Notes: generated from the sequence alone by a model not told the origin. Positions 1-12,999 are shown, counted from the stretch's first letter. The stretch is 64,000 bases of DNA from Bilabrum cf. latius (GCA_965178125.1 OZ237757.1:310001-374000); one strand, 5' to 3'. Translations and numbers: made by a program.

Positions 1-3000
1 CGGGAGGTCCGGGTCAGATCTTGATTTGCACCCCGGGTTGGCGGCAGACGCTCCCGCGTACTGGCCCCCTCGGATGGGCGTGCTGCTGCCTGCATGGCAC
101 GGAGCTCACCTAGTCAACGTGTCATTCGCTTCATTCGGACCCCAGGCTGCGACTGCTTAGTCCTCAGGGGATGGCGGCCATGAGGATGACTATGCTGTTG
201 GCGCTTGCTCAATGTGCGAGCGGTTCACGCCCTACGGTGGCGGCTGGGAATCAAGGTGGAACCGGGTCTGGTGGTCGACTGGACGGATGGCAGAATGGGA
301 TCTGGAAACATCCAGGCCGGCGTACCCCGATGCATTTGACAACAACACCGGGAGCGAGATCTCGAGGCGCATGCTGTGGCGCTGGGAGCATGAGGGCGTG
401 ATCGCTGACTTGGACGGGACCTTCTGCCCCTTGCAGCCGGGCGATGTGGCCTACAGCCAGCTCGACTATCCTCACGCGCTACCGAGGACCATCTTGCCAT
501 ATACGCCGCTAGCCGATGTTGCCTCAGCCGATTGTGCAGTGGCTCCAGACCCCGAGTACACGCATGGTCGCGGTGGAGGAGTCGTGTGTGCGGGAACGCC
601 ATGGCGCAGGCTTGCAGCCAACAACACGATCCCCGAGAGTCTGTTCCGCCGAGACTTCACCCTCACTCCCGTAGATGGGTGGCGGCACCGCCTGTCTGCC
701 CCGGTGGATGCCGGCGCGGAAGCGGACGCCCCGTTTTCGAATGCGAGAAGGACGCATCCAGGCGGCTGGGTGGCTCTCGTTCCTGGCAATTCCACCATCC
801 TCATCGGCTTCAGGCATCCAGCATGGCCGGATCTTCACCTGCAGCAGATAGAAGTGGGCGCGGGCGAGTTCGACAACTGGCCCACCCCTGCAGCTCAGTC
901 GCCCGAGCTCGCTGCACTGTCTATGATGCTGCCCTATGAAGTGGGTCACGGCCTTGACCGCTGGACAGACGATGAAGTCTGGCTTAGGTTGGCGTTTCCT
1001 CACGCACTGGACCGTATCGAAGTCGAGTACAACCTCGTGGCTGAGGCCCCACACAATGATATCGTCGTGCAGTCTCCCACGGTCGGAATCCCTGGGCGGC
1101 ACACCATGTTCGGATCGTGGACCATGGACACGGCAGCTACCACTGCCGTCGTTCTGTTGAACGGAAATGACGCCTCCCGCCTGGAACGTGACAACCGCAT
1201 GTGCCGGCATTCGACGTACGCCCGCATCACTGCTTACAGGGCAACAAGTTGGGGCGATGGTGGTGGAGGCGGGGGCGGGGGTGGTGGAGGCGGAGGAGGC
1301 GGCAGTGGAGGTGGTGGAGGCGGCGGTGGAGGCGGCGGTGGAGGTGGTGGTGGGAGCGGAGGAGGAGGTGGCGGTGGAGGTGGCTCCTCGCCATGCCCCA
1401 CCCGATGCGAGCTTCTAGGGTACCGCGAGACATTCAAGAGGCTGTGGTCCTTCTCTTCCACGTGGACTGGCATGCCATGCATGGGATACACCGGGCTGCC
1501 CGTTACCGGACAGACCGTCGTCATCTCAGCCAACAAGCACGTGGTTCTGGATGTATCGACACCTGTTCTCCGTGCACTCGTCATCGAAGGCATTCTTGAG
1601 GTGCACGACAGGGGCGAGGGTACTGCGCCTCTCCTGCTTCAGGCCGAGCACATTATCATCCGGAAGCACGGTGCGCTGCTCGTGGGATCGCCGGCGCGGC
1701 CCTACCGCGGCAACTTTGAGATCCGCATGGTGGGCGACAGGCACAGGCCAGCGTTCCTGAACGGCTTCGACACGTTTGCGCCTAGCAAGGCCATCACTTC
1801 TAACGGAAACCTCACTTTGGTGGGCATCAGCAGGAGACCCTCGTGGACTCGGCTGCTGAGATCCGCCAAGGCTGGCGACACCGAGGTGGTGGTCATGGGC
1901 CAGGCCCAGCTCTGGCGAGCCGGCGATCGCATCGTGTTAGGGCCTACTGGTTTCAGGCACAACGAGACGGAGGAGGCCATCGTTCGCAGCGTGACCCGGC
2001 GCTCTCTCATGGTTGCGGAAGCGGGCGGTTCCAGCGTGGTCGGTTTCGGCCCGGCTGTGGCCGCGCTGGGTACGACTGGGGCCGACCGGGCCGGCAGCGG
2101 TCTCACAGCCTTTGAAACCGTGATGGAGCTGACGGCACCGCTTTCCATGGACCACGATGTGATCGATGACTCTCCTGGTCCCGCCTCTGCTTCCTCTCGC
2201 GGAGTCTTCGGGCCGGGTGATCCCTGGTCCAGTGGATCGCCAGATGTGGTCGCGTGGTCCAGCGGTGAAGACGATGCAGTACAGACTGTAGACCGGCTCC
2301 ATGCCCTTGCCGATGCCTCGGATGAGGCGTTCCCCTCCAGGCCCAAAGCCCTTGCTGGTGGATCGGAGGCCGCCCAAGCTGGAGAGAGTCCAAGAGGTGC
2401 AGAGCTGAGGGCAAGGGCGGCTGCAGACGGAGGGCACGGCTGGATGGCCGGCCACCGTCCGTTCTACGACGGCATGATCAGCGAGCATAGGTTCAGGCCA
2501 GCGGCAGAGGTGGCCGTGCTGACTCGCAACATCCGAATCGTGGGGATCGACCCCCCTGCCTCAGCGCAATTCTTCACCTCTGACGTCACTGCACAGGAGG
2601 AGTCACGGTACGGAGTCAAGGTGCAGATCAGGGACGACCAGGATGAGGTGTGCACCGGGTATCTTGACAACGGCCGCGGTGTGCTGCGCGACGTTGCCAT
2701 GGAGAAGTGCGGGCACGGGGCTGCCGCCATCGTTAACGGTGAGGGCTCCTGCCTCACCTTTGACATGGTCAAGAACCACGGCCCTGCGCCGGCACCGGCA
2801 AGTCGGCCGGCCTGGGACTGGGGCGCAATCCGGCGGTTCGCCTTTCCCCATCCGGCGCCTGCCGCACCCCTCCCGATTTCAACCACCCCTGGCGCCGCCA
2901 CCGATGAGACCTCGGACGATGATGGTTGGGGCGAGCCCGAGGCAGCCGGGCCGTTCCTGGCTCACGGCATCACCTTCCGCAGCCTCTACCATGGTGCGGT

Positions 3001-6000
3001 GGCGGTGACTTAGGAGGCCGAGGGTGTGATTGTTCGCGACGGTGTGGCACACGGCGCGGTTGCGCCCGGCATCGTCGTGCGCACGCGGTACGCAAACGTA
3101 ACTGGCATGCTCATGCTGGCCACTAGGGTGGTGGACGAGCTTACCAACGACGTGGCTCCCAGCCAGGAGCCCATGGAGACTGACGATCACCGTAAGCCGG
3201 GGGCGATCGACGTTCTGGGTGCCGGCCACAGAATTCTGGGCAACGTCGTGGCTGGCGCAGAAAGCGCTGGCTTCACGATCCAGCTGCCCGCTTGCGGCGG
3301 GTACGAAGACGTGCTGCAGAGGCCCGACCGCAATCCCACGAAAGAAGTTGAGCGTGCCCTTCGGTTCGCTTCGACTGTGGTGGCAGGCAACGAGGCCCAC
3401 TCCGTCTCGTTTGGCCTCCTGCCGGTGGAGGACACGGTGTCGCCCGTGATGCGCTGCAGCTCGATCCAGTCGTTTCTGTCCTGGCGCGCGCAGGAGTTCG
3501 GCGTCCTGGCTTGGCTGCAGGGCTCTACAGAGATGCAGGGAGTTACAGTGGCCGGGTCACGTGGCGGTATACTGGTGAACTCATACCGCCCTTCCATGTC
3601 CTCGCACGAGCTAAACACGAAATCTATTGCACTACGGCGAGGTGCCCTCATCGGGCTGCTTCGAGGCGATTCCTCTAAGAACAGCCCGCAGCTCGAGCCT
3701 GATGCAGTGCGGTACAGGTGGTCGTGGGGCGTGCTTCGGATGGAGGAGGAATGGGCGGGCCCGTGGGCAGACGTGCCGGATGCGGTGTACTACCGCAACC
3801 CCAGCTACGGGCGCGTGGGCCTGATCCTACCTTCCTTCGCGTCTGAGGCGAGGACGCCCCGCGAGGAGTGGTCCATGCCCCCGTGGCGAGTGCCCTCCGC
3901 TCCGAGCCTGGGTGGGAGGACAGTCCTGGAAGACGTGTCGATTTCGGGTTTCGTGGACCGGGAGTCGGAGCTGGTTCATGCCCGTGGTGAGGAGGACCCC
4001 TTCACTGCGGAGAGGGGCTCTAGCGACGAGTTCGGTGGTGCCATCCGCCAGTCTCCAACGCACGTCGCTGTCATGTCCAACCCGCTGTCCAAGGATGCGC
4101 AGGCCGTGCTTCACACGGCCAACATCACGTGGCACAGCGCCAGGGCCAGGGGCGGGGGACAGGCCTCCATCGGGCAGGCTGATGTAGCGGAGCAAGATGC
4201 TATTGCAAAGGAACGATCGCATCGTTTCTTCATCCACCCGAGCGACGACAAGGACATCGGTCGGCTGAAGCCGTGCGGTCGCATGGAGTGCGACGGCCAG
4301 AGGCAGGTGCTCCTGACAGACCTCGACGGGTCCTTCGTCTCTGTGCACGGTGTGACGAGCATTGCGGCCCAGTCTGCCAAGAACCCGAATGCCGTGGCGG
4401 GCGCATACAACGAGACTCTTCTGGACCTGGACGATGACGCGCTGCTGTCCAATGTGGAGGCACCGCCTGCCAGCCCGTGGATCGGCAGGCGGCTCGTCTC
4501 GGTGTTCAGCCGATCTGAGCTCAACTTCACGCAGGCGCAAGGAGCCAACTTCTGGAACTTTGTGCCGGTCACCATCAAGGTGCGAACGGTGCTCGGGGTG
4601 CACATCCCGGAGCCAGAGCTAGCCCACTCCAGAGGCATCGCCAGAATCGAAGGAAGGCCGAGCGTGGCTCAGGTCGGCGCAGCTCTGTCGGACGACGCCT
4701 CATTGCCGTCTGGCATACGGGGCCGCAGTGCCGTCGTGTCCTCTTCATCGCCGGTGGACGCTTCCGTGATGCCCGACCTCGACGGGCAAGCCGGTGCGCC
4801 GGACCCGCTGCCGACATACCTCGCCTACGCTGGCGAGGCTGCCGGCTTCGCCTCGCAGGTGGACTCATTCGACCACAGCGGGGCCGCCCCCCTCTCCGAC
4901 TCGATCGAGACCGGCCCGTGCCGCCCCGAGCACGGATGGAACGCCTGGTCCTGTGCGTCACCTCTCCGCCATCGGATGTTTGTGGCTGAATCGCTGGACG
5001 CCGACTCGGAGACCCGTCGGGTGGGTCCCCTCGCCCTGCTTTCCACAGGCTGGAGGGGGGTGCGAGCCGCGGGATACGAAGGTGAGGCCTTGGGAACCGG
5101 GAATGGCAACGACGACGGGCTTGGTGGTGGCTATTTGCAGCTGATCAATGGGCCTGGGGACTGGGGTACCTGCTTTGGGTACTCTTGCTTCACTCGCCCT
5201 TCTACTTTCATGGGCGTGGTGGCCACCCCGCAGCACTACACCATGTACTGGAGTGCCACTGGACCCAGGCGGACGAGGCTGAGGCTGCTGCACGCCGAGG
5301 ACGACGACGCAGTTGTTCTCTCAATCTGGTACGAAGAGCCCAACAAGCTGCAGGTGTCTGTCAACGGCCATGACGTGGATGACATGAACTTTGACGGAGA
5401 CAGGCACAGGTCCTTCATCGAGCCCGGGTATGAGGAGGTGCTTCCACGTACGTGGCATGCGGCCGGAACGAATGCTTACCATAGGGGCACCCGCACGCTG
5501 CACCTCGTGGTCCGTGGTGACGCCGTGGTCAAAGTGCGGACTCTTCCTATGATCCAGGTGTCCATGGTTCTTGCAATGTCGATTGAGGACTTCTTCAACG
5601 ACCAGGAGAACTTTGCCAACCGGGTTGCGTTTGTGCTGGGCATTCCCCTGAGCCAGCTCAGAGTCGTCAATGTCGTCGCTGGTTCAGTCGTCGTATCCAT
5701 TGAGCTGCTGCCGCCCGACCTGACTGGGTCGACGACTGCAGGCGGCGGCGAGGACGCCGCTGACGACGATGAGGCGGCGTGGAGCGCTTGGATCGACGAC
5801 TTCTTCGCGTCGATCAGCGAGGGACAAGGGCCCCTCGGGGGCGCCTCCAATGCTTCGGACGAGTGGATGGCTCAGCAGTACGCTGCCTTCCAGGAGCTGC
5901 AGGAGTAGCTCGAGAGGCAGGAAGCCAACGGGGACGTGAGTGCCACAGCTCGCATGCTGGCCTACCTCCAGCTGCTACAGAACCGCCTGCTCATCGCTGC

Positions 6001-8778
6001 TACCAACGGAGAATTGGAGGCCGCACTGGGAGTGGCTCTGGAACGGCTGCAGCTGGAGCCGCCCAAGGTGCCAGAGCTGGTGTCAAACGCGACTGCGAAC
6101 GGAGAGGTGGATGAGGACTTGAGCGGTGTGCTGAGCGAGAAGCTGAACGCGACCGGAGGGGAGTTACCGCCTGACGTGGCTGCGCTGGTTGGAGCGGGTG
6201 ACGAAAACGGAGGCGGTATTTTGGTGGGCACCGGCGTGGTCGACCTGGTCGCGCCAATCTAGTCGGTGAGTGTGTCTATCGACGCAGGCAGTGCCAACGC
6301 CACCTCCCTAAGCGCAAAGGTCCGTCGGCTCGAAGGTCCCTTGAACACTGTCAGGACCGCGGTGGGAGCCGGCAGGCTCTCGGGCACTGCCGCGGACCCC
6401 ATGCATGGAATCGACGTTCTTGCTCGATACGGCGTAAGCTCGGAGGTTGGTGCCACCCAAGTTGAGGATGCCGCGGAATACGCCTCCCTCGATGCCATCG
6501 GGGCTGCCAGCCACCTGCGCTGCGCGATTGCCGCCGATCCGACCTCTCTGCTAGCAGAGGGCTCAAGGCTGCGCACCGGAGGAAGCGTTGAGGTGCTGGA
6601 GTTTGCACCGTACCAGACCACCGCCGAAGTGGCGCTATCCATGTCATCCAGTCTGCGGGGCGTCCTCGGTGAACTGGCCGTGTCTAGCGGAGCGAGCCGT
6701 AGCTGCGCTGCGGTGGGAATCTAGCTCTCGTTGGTGGAGGGTAGCGAGGACCAAGCCGACCCTCAGAACCGGGAGGATGGTGGGGCGGCTCAGGAGTGGA
6801 GGGCAGCGGCCCACGGTGCGATTATCACGACTACCCTTGTGATCGAGCCTCCGCGCCGGGACCTGGCTCTTATTGGTGATGCTGTGGGTGCCGCTCAGGC
6901 GGCATGCGCTGACGGCGCATGCGCCCGCAACGCAACGCGTGAAGCGGTGCTTGCTGCAGCCGGCATCGCCGACGCATCACTGGTGCTGGATGTAGAGGAG
7001 CAGCCTGCGATGGACGCAAGCCTGCGTGCTAGTCTCCTGGCCGAGCGGGCACGCATCGAAGCCGTGGCTTCCGCTCGATCTGCGGTGGAAGCTGCCTGGG
7101 CCACTTCTTGGGTGGGCGAGGAGCCCAGCGTGGTGTGGGTTGAGCTGCCTGAAGCCGGCCTCGAGTACCTCCCCCAGCCACATTGGGCTCCTGACGCTCC
7201 AGAGCTGCCGGGCGTAGAGGGCCGTCTGGGATCAGCAGTGGTCACTGTGCGGCGGTCTGCGGCAGGCCGCCAGGCTCGCGTGGTAATCGCTGTGCTGGGT
7301 GGTGCAACGGCCGGTGACGTTCCAGCGGTGGAAGTTACCATGGTGGCTGGTGAGAGAGAGGCTCAGGTGGAGCTGGCCCCCGCAGTTGAGGCTGCCCTGG
7401 GCATCGTCACCGCTTCCGGGGCCGCTCGCGCCATGCAGGAAGCATCTGGCCTTGGACTGGCAGTGGTGGCGTGTGCCGGGTGCGTAACTCCTGCAGATGC
7501 TGGCTCGCCAGGACTGGCAGCAATGGGTCTATGCCCCGTGTGGGGCGACACAATGACAGCGGCGGCACTGGCCGCCGGCAATGCCTCCAGTGCCATCGAG
7601 CTGGCGGATGGGTCGGTCAGCAGTGACGCCCGTGCTAATGCTTTGACTGTGTTGCGTGATGCGATGGCAAGAGCTGGAGCCGTGGCAGACTGGTCCATCG
7701 ATTCGTCGACTGCATCAGAAATGCCCATGGCAGAGTGTGCTCGAGCGGCGCTTGACAACGCTGTCTTGGCTGCGGCACAGGCGGGTGCTGCGGCCAGGGT
7801 AGCGGCAGGCGACCTGGACCAGACTGCAGCAGATTCTCTTCTGGGCGCAAGCAGCCCCTCTGACTTGTTCCCTGGGTCTAGTGCAGCCGCAGCTGCGCCT
7901 GCAGCGTCGGTAGAGTGGGCCTCTGTGCCTTCCGATGCGTCGACCGTAGGGATCCAAGTGAGAGCCGTCCCGTCGACCTCTCCAACCCCAACCGCAACAG
8001 CGACCCCCACACCAAGCATTTCGTCGAGTCCCGCTGCGTCCGGCGCACCTGGGATCATCGGCCAGGAGACCGACGGCGGGGGCGATGGCAGCGATGGGTC
8101 TGGTCTCTCTGGGGCAGAGACCGGTATTTTGATCGGCGTGCTGGCCGTGGTGGCCCTGCTGGCAGTCGGTGGAGCGGCTTACTTCCTGCTGACCTAGCGA
8201 GCTCGCAGGGACATCAAGCAGACCCTGCAGGCCCGCTCTGCAATCTCCTCTGGAGGCAAACCCATGTCCGACAAGGAAGCCCGCTTGGAATCGGCGCGGA
8301 GCACCCGGTTCGTGACCTTCCATGCGGCTAATCCGCTCGCGGTGGTACGGGACCGAGCCAAATCGGGCGGAGATGAAGGCAAGACGACAACGCCCGACGG
8401 TGCCGCATCGCCAAGCGCCAGCGGCCTGACCAGCCGAGAGTCTCTTCCTCTTGGTATGCCAACCACGCAGAACCCCCTGCACGCCCTCGAAGCCGGCGAT
8501 CTCACCTATGCGGGTCTTCAGGAGGCTGCAGCAGTTTCAGGCACTAGCGGACCTCGCCGCGCCTCTGCCCAGCCTGGATGGAGGCCCAATCCACTGGCTG
8601 CCGGTGCTGGACGGGTTGGTGGCTAGGCCGGTGAGCTCTCCATTGCTCCGACCACAGCGCGCCGAGAGTCGGCAGATGGCTCTCCCTCAGGATCCACCTC
8701 CTCCCGGTCTCTGCTCGCGGGGAGGCGTCGGTCAAGCTCGCTGATCGCACGGAGCAGGCAACGGATGGCTGCTGCTCG

Positions 8779-8838
<60 letters not shown>

Positions 8839-9295
8839 ACAAGCGAGCCAGGAGATGTACGGTGCCATCGATGCGGGTAGCAGTGACGGGCATGAGACAG
8901 CCTTCGCTGCCGGCATGGTGTCCTCCACTGATGCAGGGGGGATGTCCGAGCCGATCGGTAGCCGCGGTCGCGGGACCGCTCGGCAGGGCCGGGGTCTCGC
9001 ACGGTCGAACGGGGCGTCTCTAGGCCACAGCGCTGGCAGCGGAACGCCGCAGCGCCGCTCGAGCAGCAGAGGGGACGGCCGTCGGAGGCGACGGTCTTCC
9101 ACTCGCGTGTCGGCTGCTGCCTTCGAGGAGGAGAACCCCGTGCATGGCCGATCCAGGAGCGGGCCTGGGTCAGCAGCTGCGTCCCTGGCCGTGGGTGCCG
9201 GCGTGCAGATGGGTGGCGGGGCGGTGTCCTCGGGCGTGTCTTCATCGTCCTCCAGCGGGGACTCTGGGACGGATCACACGGATGCCGCCGAGTAA
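1..9295 (+). CDS. Fibrocystin-L/PKHD1L1-like G8-domain membrane protein (5' partial)
   Basis: The frame is open from the left edge and closes at TAA 9293-9295, giving about 3,097 residues, so the true start lies upstream. Seven in-frame TAGs (152, 3011, 5906, 6260, 6722, 8195, 8624) are read as Gln. A poly-Gly linker (1257-1386) precedes a G8-like domain at about 1470-1800 (GQTVVISANKHVVLDV, then ALLVGSPARPYRGN). It is followed by the WTRL...GDTEVVV...GDRIVLG stretch that follows G8 in CEMIP, TMEM2 and PKHD1L1 proteins. At 5360-5710 there is a PKHD1L1-like C-terminal block (GTNAYHRGTRTLHLVVRG, IEDFFND, LGIPLSQLRVVNVV). One transmembrane helix lies at about 8123-8194, then a basic tail with a 19-residue polyQ. 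This predicts a type I surface protein with a very large ectodomain. No intron is needed in the window. Family assignment is by motif recall; G8 is firmer than the exact orthology. Confidence 0.75.
1257..1386 (+). repeat. Poly-glycine coding tract
   Basis: GGN-rich tract encoding about 40 Gly with occasional Ser, located between the N-terminal ectodomain and the G8 domain of the fibrocystin-L-like protein. It is probably a flexible linker and likely varies in length. Confidence 0.9.
8780..8836 (+). repeat. (CAG)19 polyglutamine tract
   Basis: Nineteen uninterrupted CAG codons in the predicted cytoplasmic tail of the fibrocystin-L-like protein. Pure trinucleotide runs like this are expected to be length-polymorphic. 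Confidence 0.95.
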
Positions 9296-9687
9296 TGGAT
9301 CGGGCGGTTCTTGTGGTCCTACGCGTCGTGACGGCGGGTCGCGGCGGAACGGTATTTCATGAATGTCTGAATTGCTTCGCTTTTCTGGTCTGTCGTGTCG
9401 GGATGGTTTGCTGCGCTCATGCGTAGCGCGCCTTCTGCACGCAGCTTTTTTGCTATCTACACGAATTTAGATAGATTCATATTTGACGGTACTCTCCGAT
9501 CTTATTGAGCTCTCACAATGCGTCTAACCTAAATGTGGCCCACAGCACACACCTCAGTACCACTGCACCACAGCTCCGCCGCGGCTGGGGGCATCATCAT
9601 GCCTGCGTTGCATATTGGCTCTCCCCCTCACAACTCACTTCGTGCATTTTGACTTGATCCCGCGAGGAAAGCATCGCATTCCTATAG
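9296..9687. other. Intergenic spacer, 392 bp
   Basis: AT-richer than the flanking genes, with no ORF or RNA structure recognised. It must hold the 3' UTR of the fibrocystin-L-like gene and the promoter of the GH3 gene. No AATAAA or clear TATA box was assigned. Confidence 0.6.
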
Positions 9688-12600
9688 ATGCTGTTCCTAG
9701 CAGTTAACTTTATAATATGTGCAGTTTCGATGCAAACCGCCAAAGTCAAGGCTGACCCGGTCAGAGAGGGCTCGACCGTACAACTCTCGAAATGTGATGT
9801 TTAGTCCAGTTTACAAGCCTGGACGATCGAGTCTGGCAAGTGAGTTCATTCAGATGTTTATGTTTCTGCATTGATTTCATCCATTTACTCCTTCATTTAG
9901 CCGGCAAGCTGTAAGACCTCCTGCGCAAAAGTATTGCAGATACCCGGACGGGCGCATTAAACTGAGGAATAGTGGGCAGACTGCGGTACTTGATATTATT
10001 CATGCTTTAAATGAGTCAACGGCCCAAGTCCGGGTTTGGCAAGAGGAATCAGAAGCCTGGATGCAGCAGTGGACCTACAGTTCGTCGACCGGAAGGATCC
10101 AGTCCTCGATGAATCAAATGTGCTTATCGGTGATCGAAGACTATGGTCTTGATGGTGCTCCTGTAGTGATGCGAGCATGCAATCTGGGTAAGGTAAATCA
10201 ATGGGAATACTCCAGGGACACTGGTCGGATCAGCAGCTAGCTCGCGAGCGGGTACTGTTTGGACGCTGGCACGGCTTACAACTGCTCCCAGTTGTCAGAT
10301 CGAGTGTATTGCAACCCAGACGCCCCTATTGAAGCCAGACTGGACGACTTGGTCCCCAGAATCAACCCTGCACAGGCGGCGCAGCTCCTGTTCGCGGGGA
10401 GCTCCTGGGGAGTCGGTCTGCTGGGAATTCCCCCCTTCACGTTCGGGGAGGCACTGCACGGCGTGCTAGCGACATGTGGCAAGCCCTTTGACGCCTCATC
10501 GACCGGTTGCCCCACGTCGTTTCCTCACGCCCTGATGCTTGGCGCGAGCTTCAACCGATCGTTGTGGAGGCAGGTCGGCATGGCCATCTCCTTCGAGGCC
10601 AGGGGCCTCGGTAACCAGGCGCAGTGGGGCGGTGGGGCTGCCTGGGCTCCCGATATCAACCTGTTCCGTGACCCTCGCTGGGGCAGGGGGCAGGAGGTGC
10701 CCGGGGAGGACCCTGTGCTCAACTCGGAGTACGCCTTCGAATACGTTACTGGGCTGTAGGGGCTTGATGACGAGGACTACATCCGGGTGGTGGCAACACC
10801 CAAGCACTTCTCCGCCTATGATCTCGAGAATTGGAACGGTACTACGCGCAGTGCGTTCAACGCGATCGTGTCGTTCGGTGAGCTGGTGGAGTATTTCTGG
10901 CCCGCGTTCCGCTCGGCGATCGAACGCGGGGGTGCAAGAAGCGTCATGTGCAGCTACAACGCAGTGACGGTGCGCAACCAGACGCACGCATCGACTGGCA
11001 TCCCATCCTGCGCTAACAGTTTCTTCAACAACGATATTATCCGTGGGGAGTGGGGCTTTGATGGCTTCATAGCATCCGAGTGAGGCACTACTCATGTACA
11101 GACACAGCGCAGCATCGTGGCATTTCTTGCATCGTGATGCCGTGGCGGACCCTTCGGAATCGATGGCTGTTTCATTTAGTGCCTTTGCTTTTCATTTGCA
11201 GCTGCGGTGCCGTTCAGAACATAATGGATCCGCACCAGTATGCGAGTTCCCTTGACGCAGCGGTAGGCGATGCAGTCAGAGGCGGGACCGACGTCAACTG
11301 CGGCTACACTTACAAGCAAAACATGCTCCACGTAAGAAACTTTGCCGACCGAAACTCAATTTCTCCCATTCCCCCCCGCCACCCCCATTTTCAAGCGTCT
11401 AAGCAGTGCCTTGGCGTACATCGCAGTCGGTTGTATCGGGAAACCTGACCGTGGCTGCAGTGCAGCAAGCAGCCCGGCGATACCTACGGCAGGTGATCCG
11501 ACTGGGTGCGATGGATCCGCCCGAGAGAAACCCCTACCTGCAGCTGGGGCCAGAAGTTGTTGACACGCCCGCCCACCGAGAGCTGGCCCTTGACGCGGCT
11601 CGGCAGGGGATTATCCTGCTCCAGAACCAGGGCGGGGTGCTGCCACTGGACGCGTCCAAGCTGTCCTCCATCGCCATGATCGGCCCGCATGCGAACGCAT
11701 CCTAGTCCATGCTCTCCAACTACCACGGTACGAACACCCTGGTCGACTCACACAGCCCGCTGCTTGCGATGCAGCGGTTGGCTCCCAGCACGATCGTGCA
11801 GTACGCCCAGGGATGCGACATCCGCTGCAACGAAACGAGCGGATTTGCAGACGCTGGGCTGCTGGCCCGAACATCGGACGCCGCCGTTGTATTTCTCGGT
11901 TTGGACTAGTCCTAGGAGGCGGAAGGCTTGGACCGCACTTCGATTGATCTGCCAGGGCAGCAGCTGGCCCTGCTTTAGACGGTCGCTCGAGCGATTGGCC
12001 CGTCCAAGCCGCTCGTGGTGGTGTTCATGCACGGCGGGGTTCTTGGTGACGCGTGGATCAAGGCCAACGTTCCGGCTATTGTGGACGCGCACTACCCCGG
12101 GGAGCTCGGAGGGGACGCCATCGCTGAGGTGCTGCTGGGGCAGACCAACCCGAGCGGGCGAGTGACCACCACCTGGTACGCGAGCGACATCACCAGCAAG
12201 CGATCCATGTTCGACATGAGCATCAAGCCGCACGATGACGTGCCCGGGCTGACGTATATGTTCTACGGGCCCGAAGACGGGGCCATTTGGGAATTCGGAG
12301 ATGGCCTGTCCTACACCACCTTCGACGTGCAGTGGGCCTCCGGGGTTGGGGCAGCACCTATGGCTGTGGCGGGGTCCGATGTGGCCAGCGGGGTGCAGGA
12401 GATGTCTTACACGGTGAATGTGACCAACACTGGCTCTGTGGCGGGGGCGTGGAGCGTGCTCGGTTTCGTGACCCCAACAGGGGGTGAGGGGCTGCGGGTG
12501 TCTGGTGCCCGCAGGGAGCTGTTCGACTTCGATCGCACGGCCGTGTTGGCCCCTGGCAAGTCGCAAGTGCTGCACCTGACCATCCCCGCCTCTGTGCTGG

Positions 12601-12737
12601 CCAGTGCAGACGAGGACGGCGAGCTGGTGGTGCGCGAAGGCTCGTACGAGGTGCAGATTGAGGGGCTGCGGGCCGGGATTGAGGTGGGCAGGGGCACGGG
12701 GGCGACTGTATTCTCCGTTACGGGAGCGGGTACATAA
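9688..12737 (+). CDS. Secreted R-type lectin/GH3 beta-glycosidase (beta-xylosidase-like)
   Basis: Four exons: 9688-9839, 9901-11079, 11202-11331 and 11427-12737 (TAA). The ATG opens a signal peptide (MLFLAVNFIICAVSM). Next comes a ricin-B-type lectin region with QxW repeats (LQAWTIESG, MQQWTYSSSTGRI, VNQWEYSRDTGRI), up to about 10,290. A GH3 N-terminal barrel follows (DPRWGRGQEVPGEDP, KHFSAYDLENW, VMCSYNAV), with the nucleophile Asp in IASDCGA formed across the second intron. Then comes the GH3 C-terminal domain (IGPHANAS, VVFLGLD, EFGDGLSYTTF) and a fibronectin-III-like end. In-frame TAGs at 9802, 10238, 10757, 11703, 11907, 11913 and 11976 fall where Gln is expected or tolerated; 10757 (YVTGL-UAG-G) and 11907 (GLD-UAG-S) match conserved Gln. 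It should hydrolyse plant or algal oligosaccharides in a vacuole or outside the cell. Plant-type beta-xylosidase or arabinofuranosidase is the closest resemblance; exact substrate unknown. Confidence 0.85.
9840..9900 (+). other. Intron 1 of the lectin-GH3 gene
   Basis: GTGAGT...TTTAG, 61 bp. It joins ATIESG-type lectin sequence in frame 1 to lectin sequence in frame 2 and removes an in-frame TGA. Confidence 0.75.
11080..11201 (+). other. Intron 2 of the lectin-GH3 gene, splitting the catalytic Asp codon
   Basis: GTGAGG...TTTGCAG, 122 bp, phase 2. Joining GA to C restores the GH3 nucleophile motif IASDCGAVQ. Without splicing the frame ends in TGA right after IASE. Confidence 0.92.
11332..11426 (+). 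other. Intron 3 of the lectin-GH3 gene
   Basis: GTAAGA...ATCGCAG, 95 bp, phase 0. It joins YKQNMLH to SVVSGNLTVAAVQQA, the expected GH3 continuity. Confidence 0.85.
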
Positions 12738-12999
12738 ATTGCATTGGCACTAGCGTGTGTATGGGCGCCTGAGATACGTATTCCGGATGTTGACCAGTTC
12801 CAACTGCATTGCATTGTTGCGAACCCGTGGCCGCATCGATTCTCTAGGCTAGACACATCAACTGCATCACCGCCAATCCTAGTCAAAAGAAGAGTACATT
12901 ATGTTGAATTCCCGCTGCTCGATCAAGCAGCTGCAACGCGTTTGCCGAAGGTCGCGTTGCACTCGGCCGGCACATAGTTTCGCCACTGCAACTGCTGCT

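Noticed and set aside
8780-8836. CAG run as an assembly artefact
   Set aside because: The frame continues correctly on both sides to a TAA, so it is treated as a real polyQ, though its length may vary.
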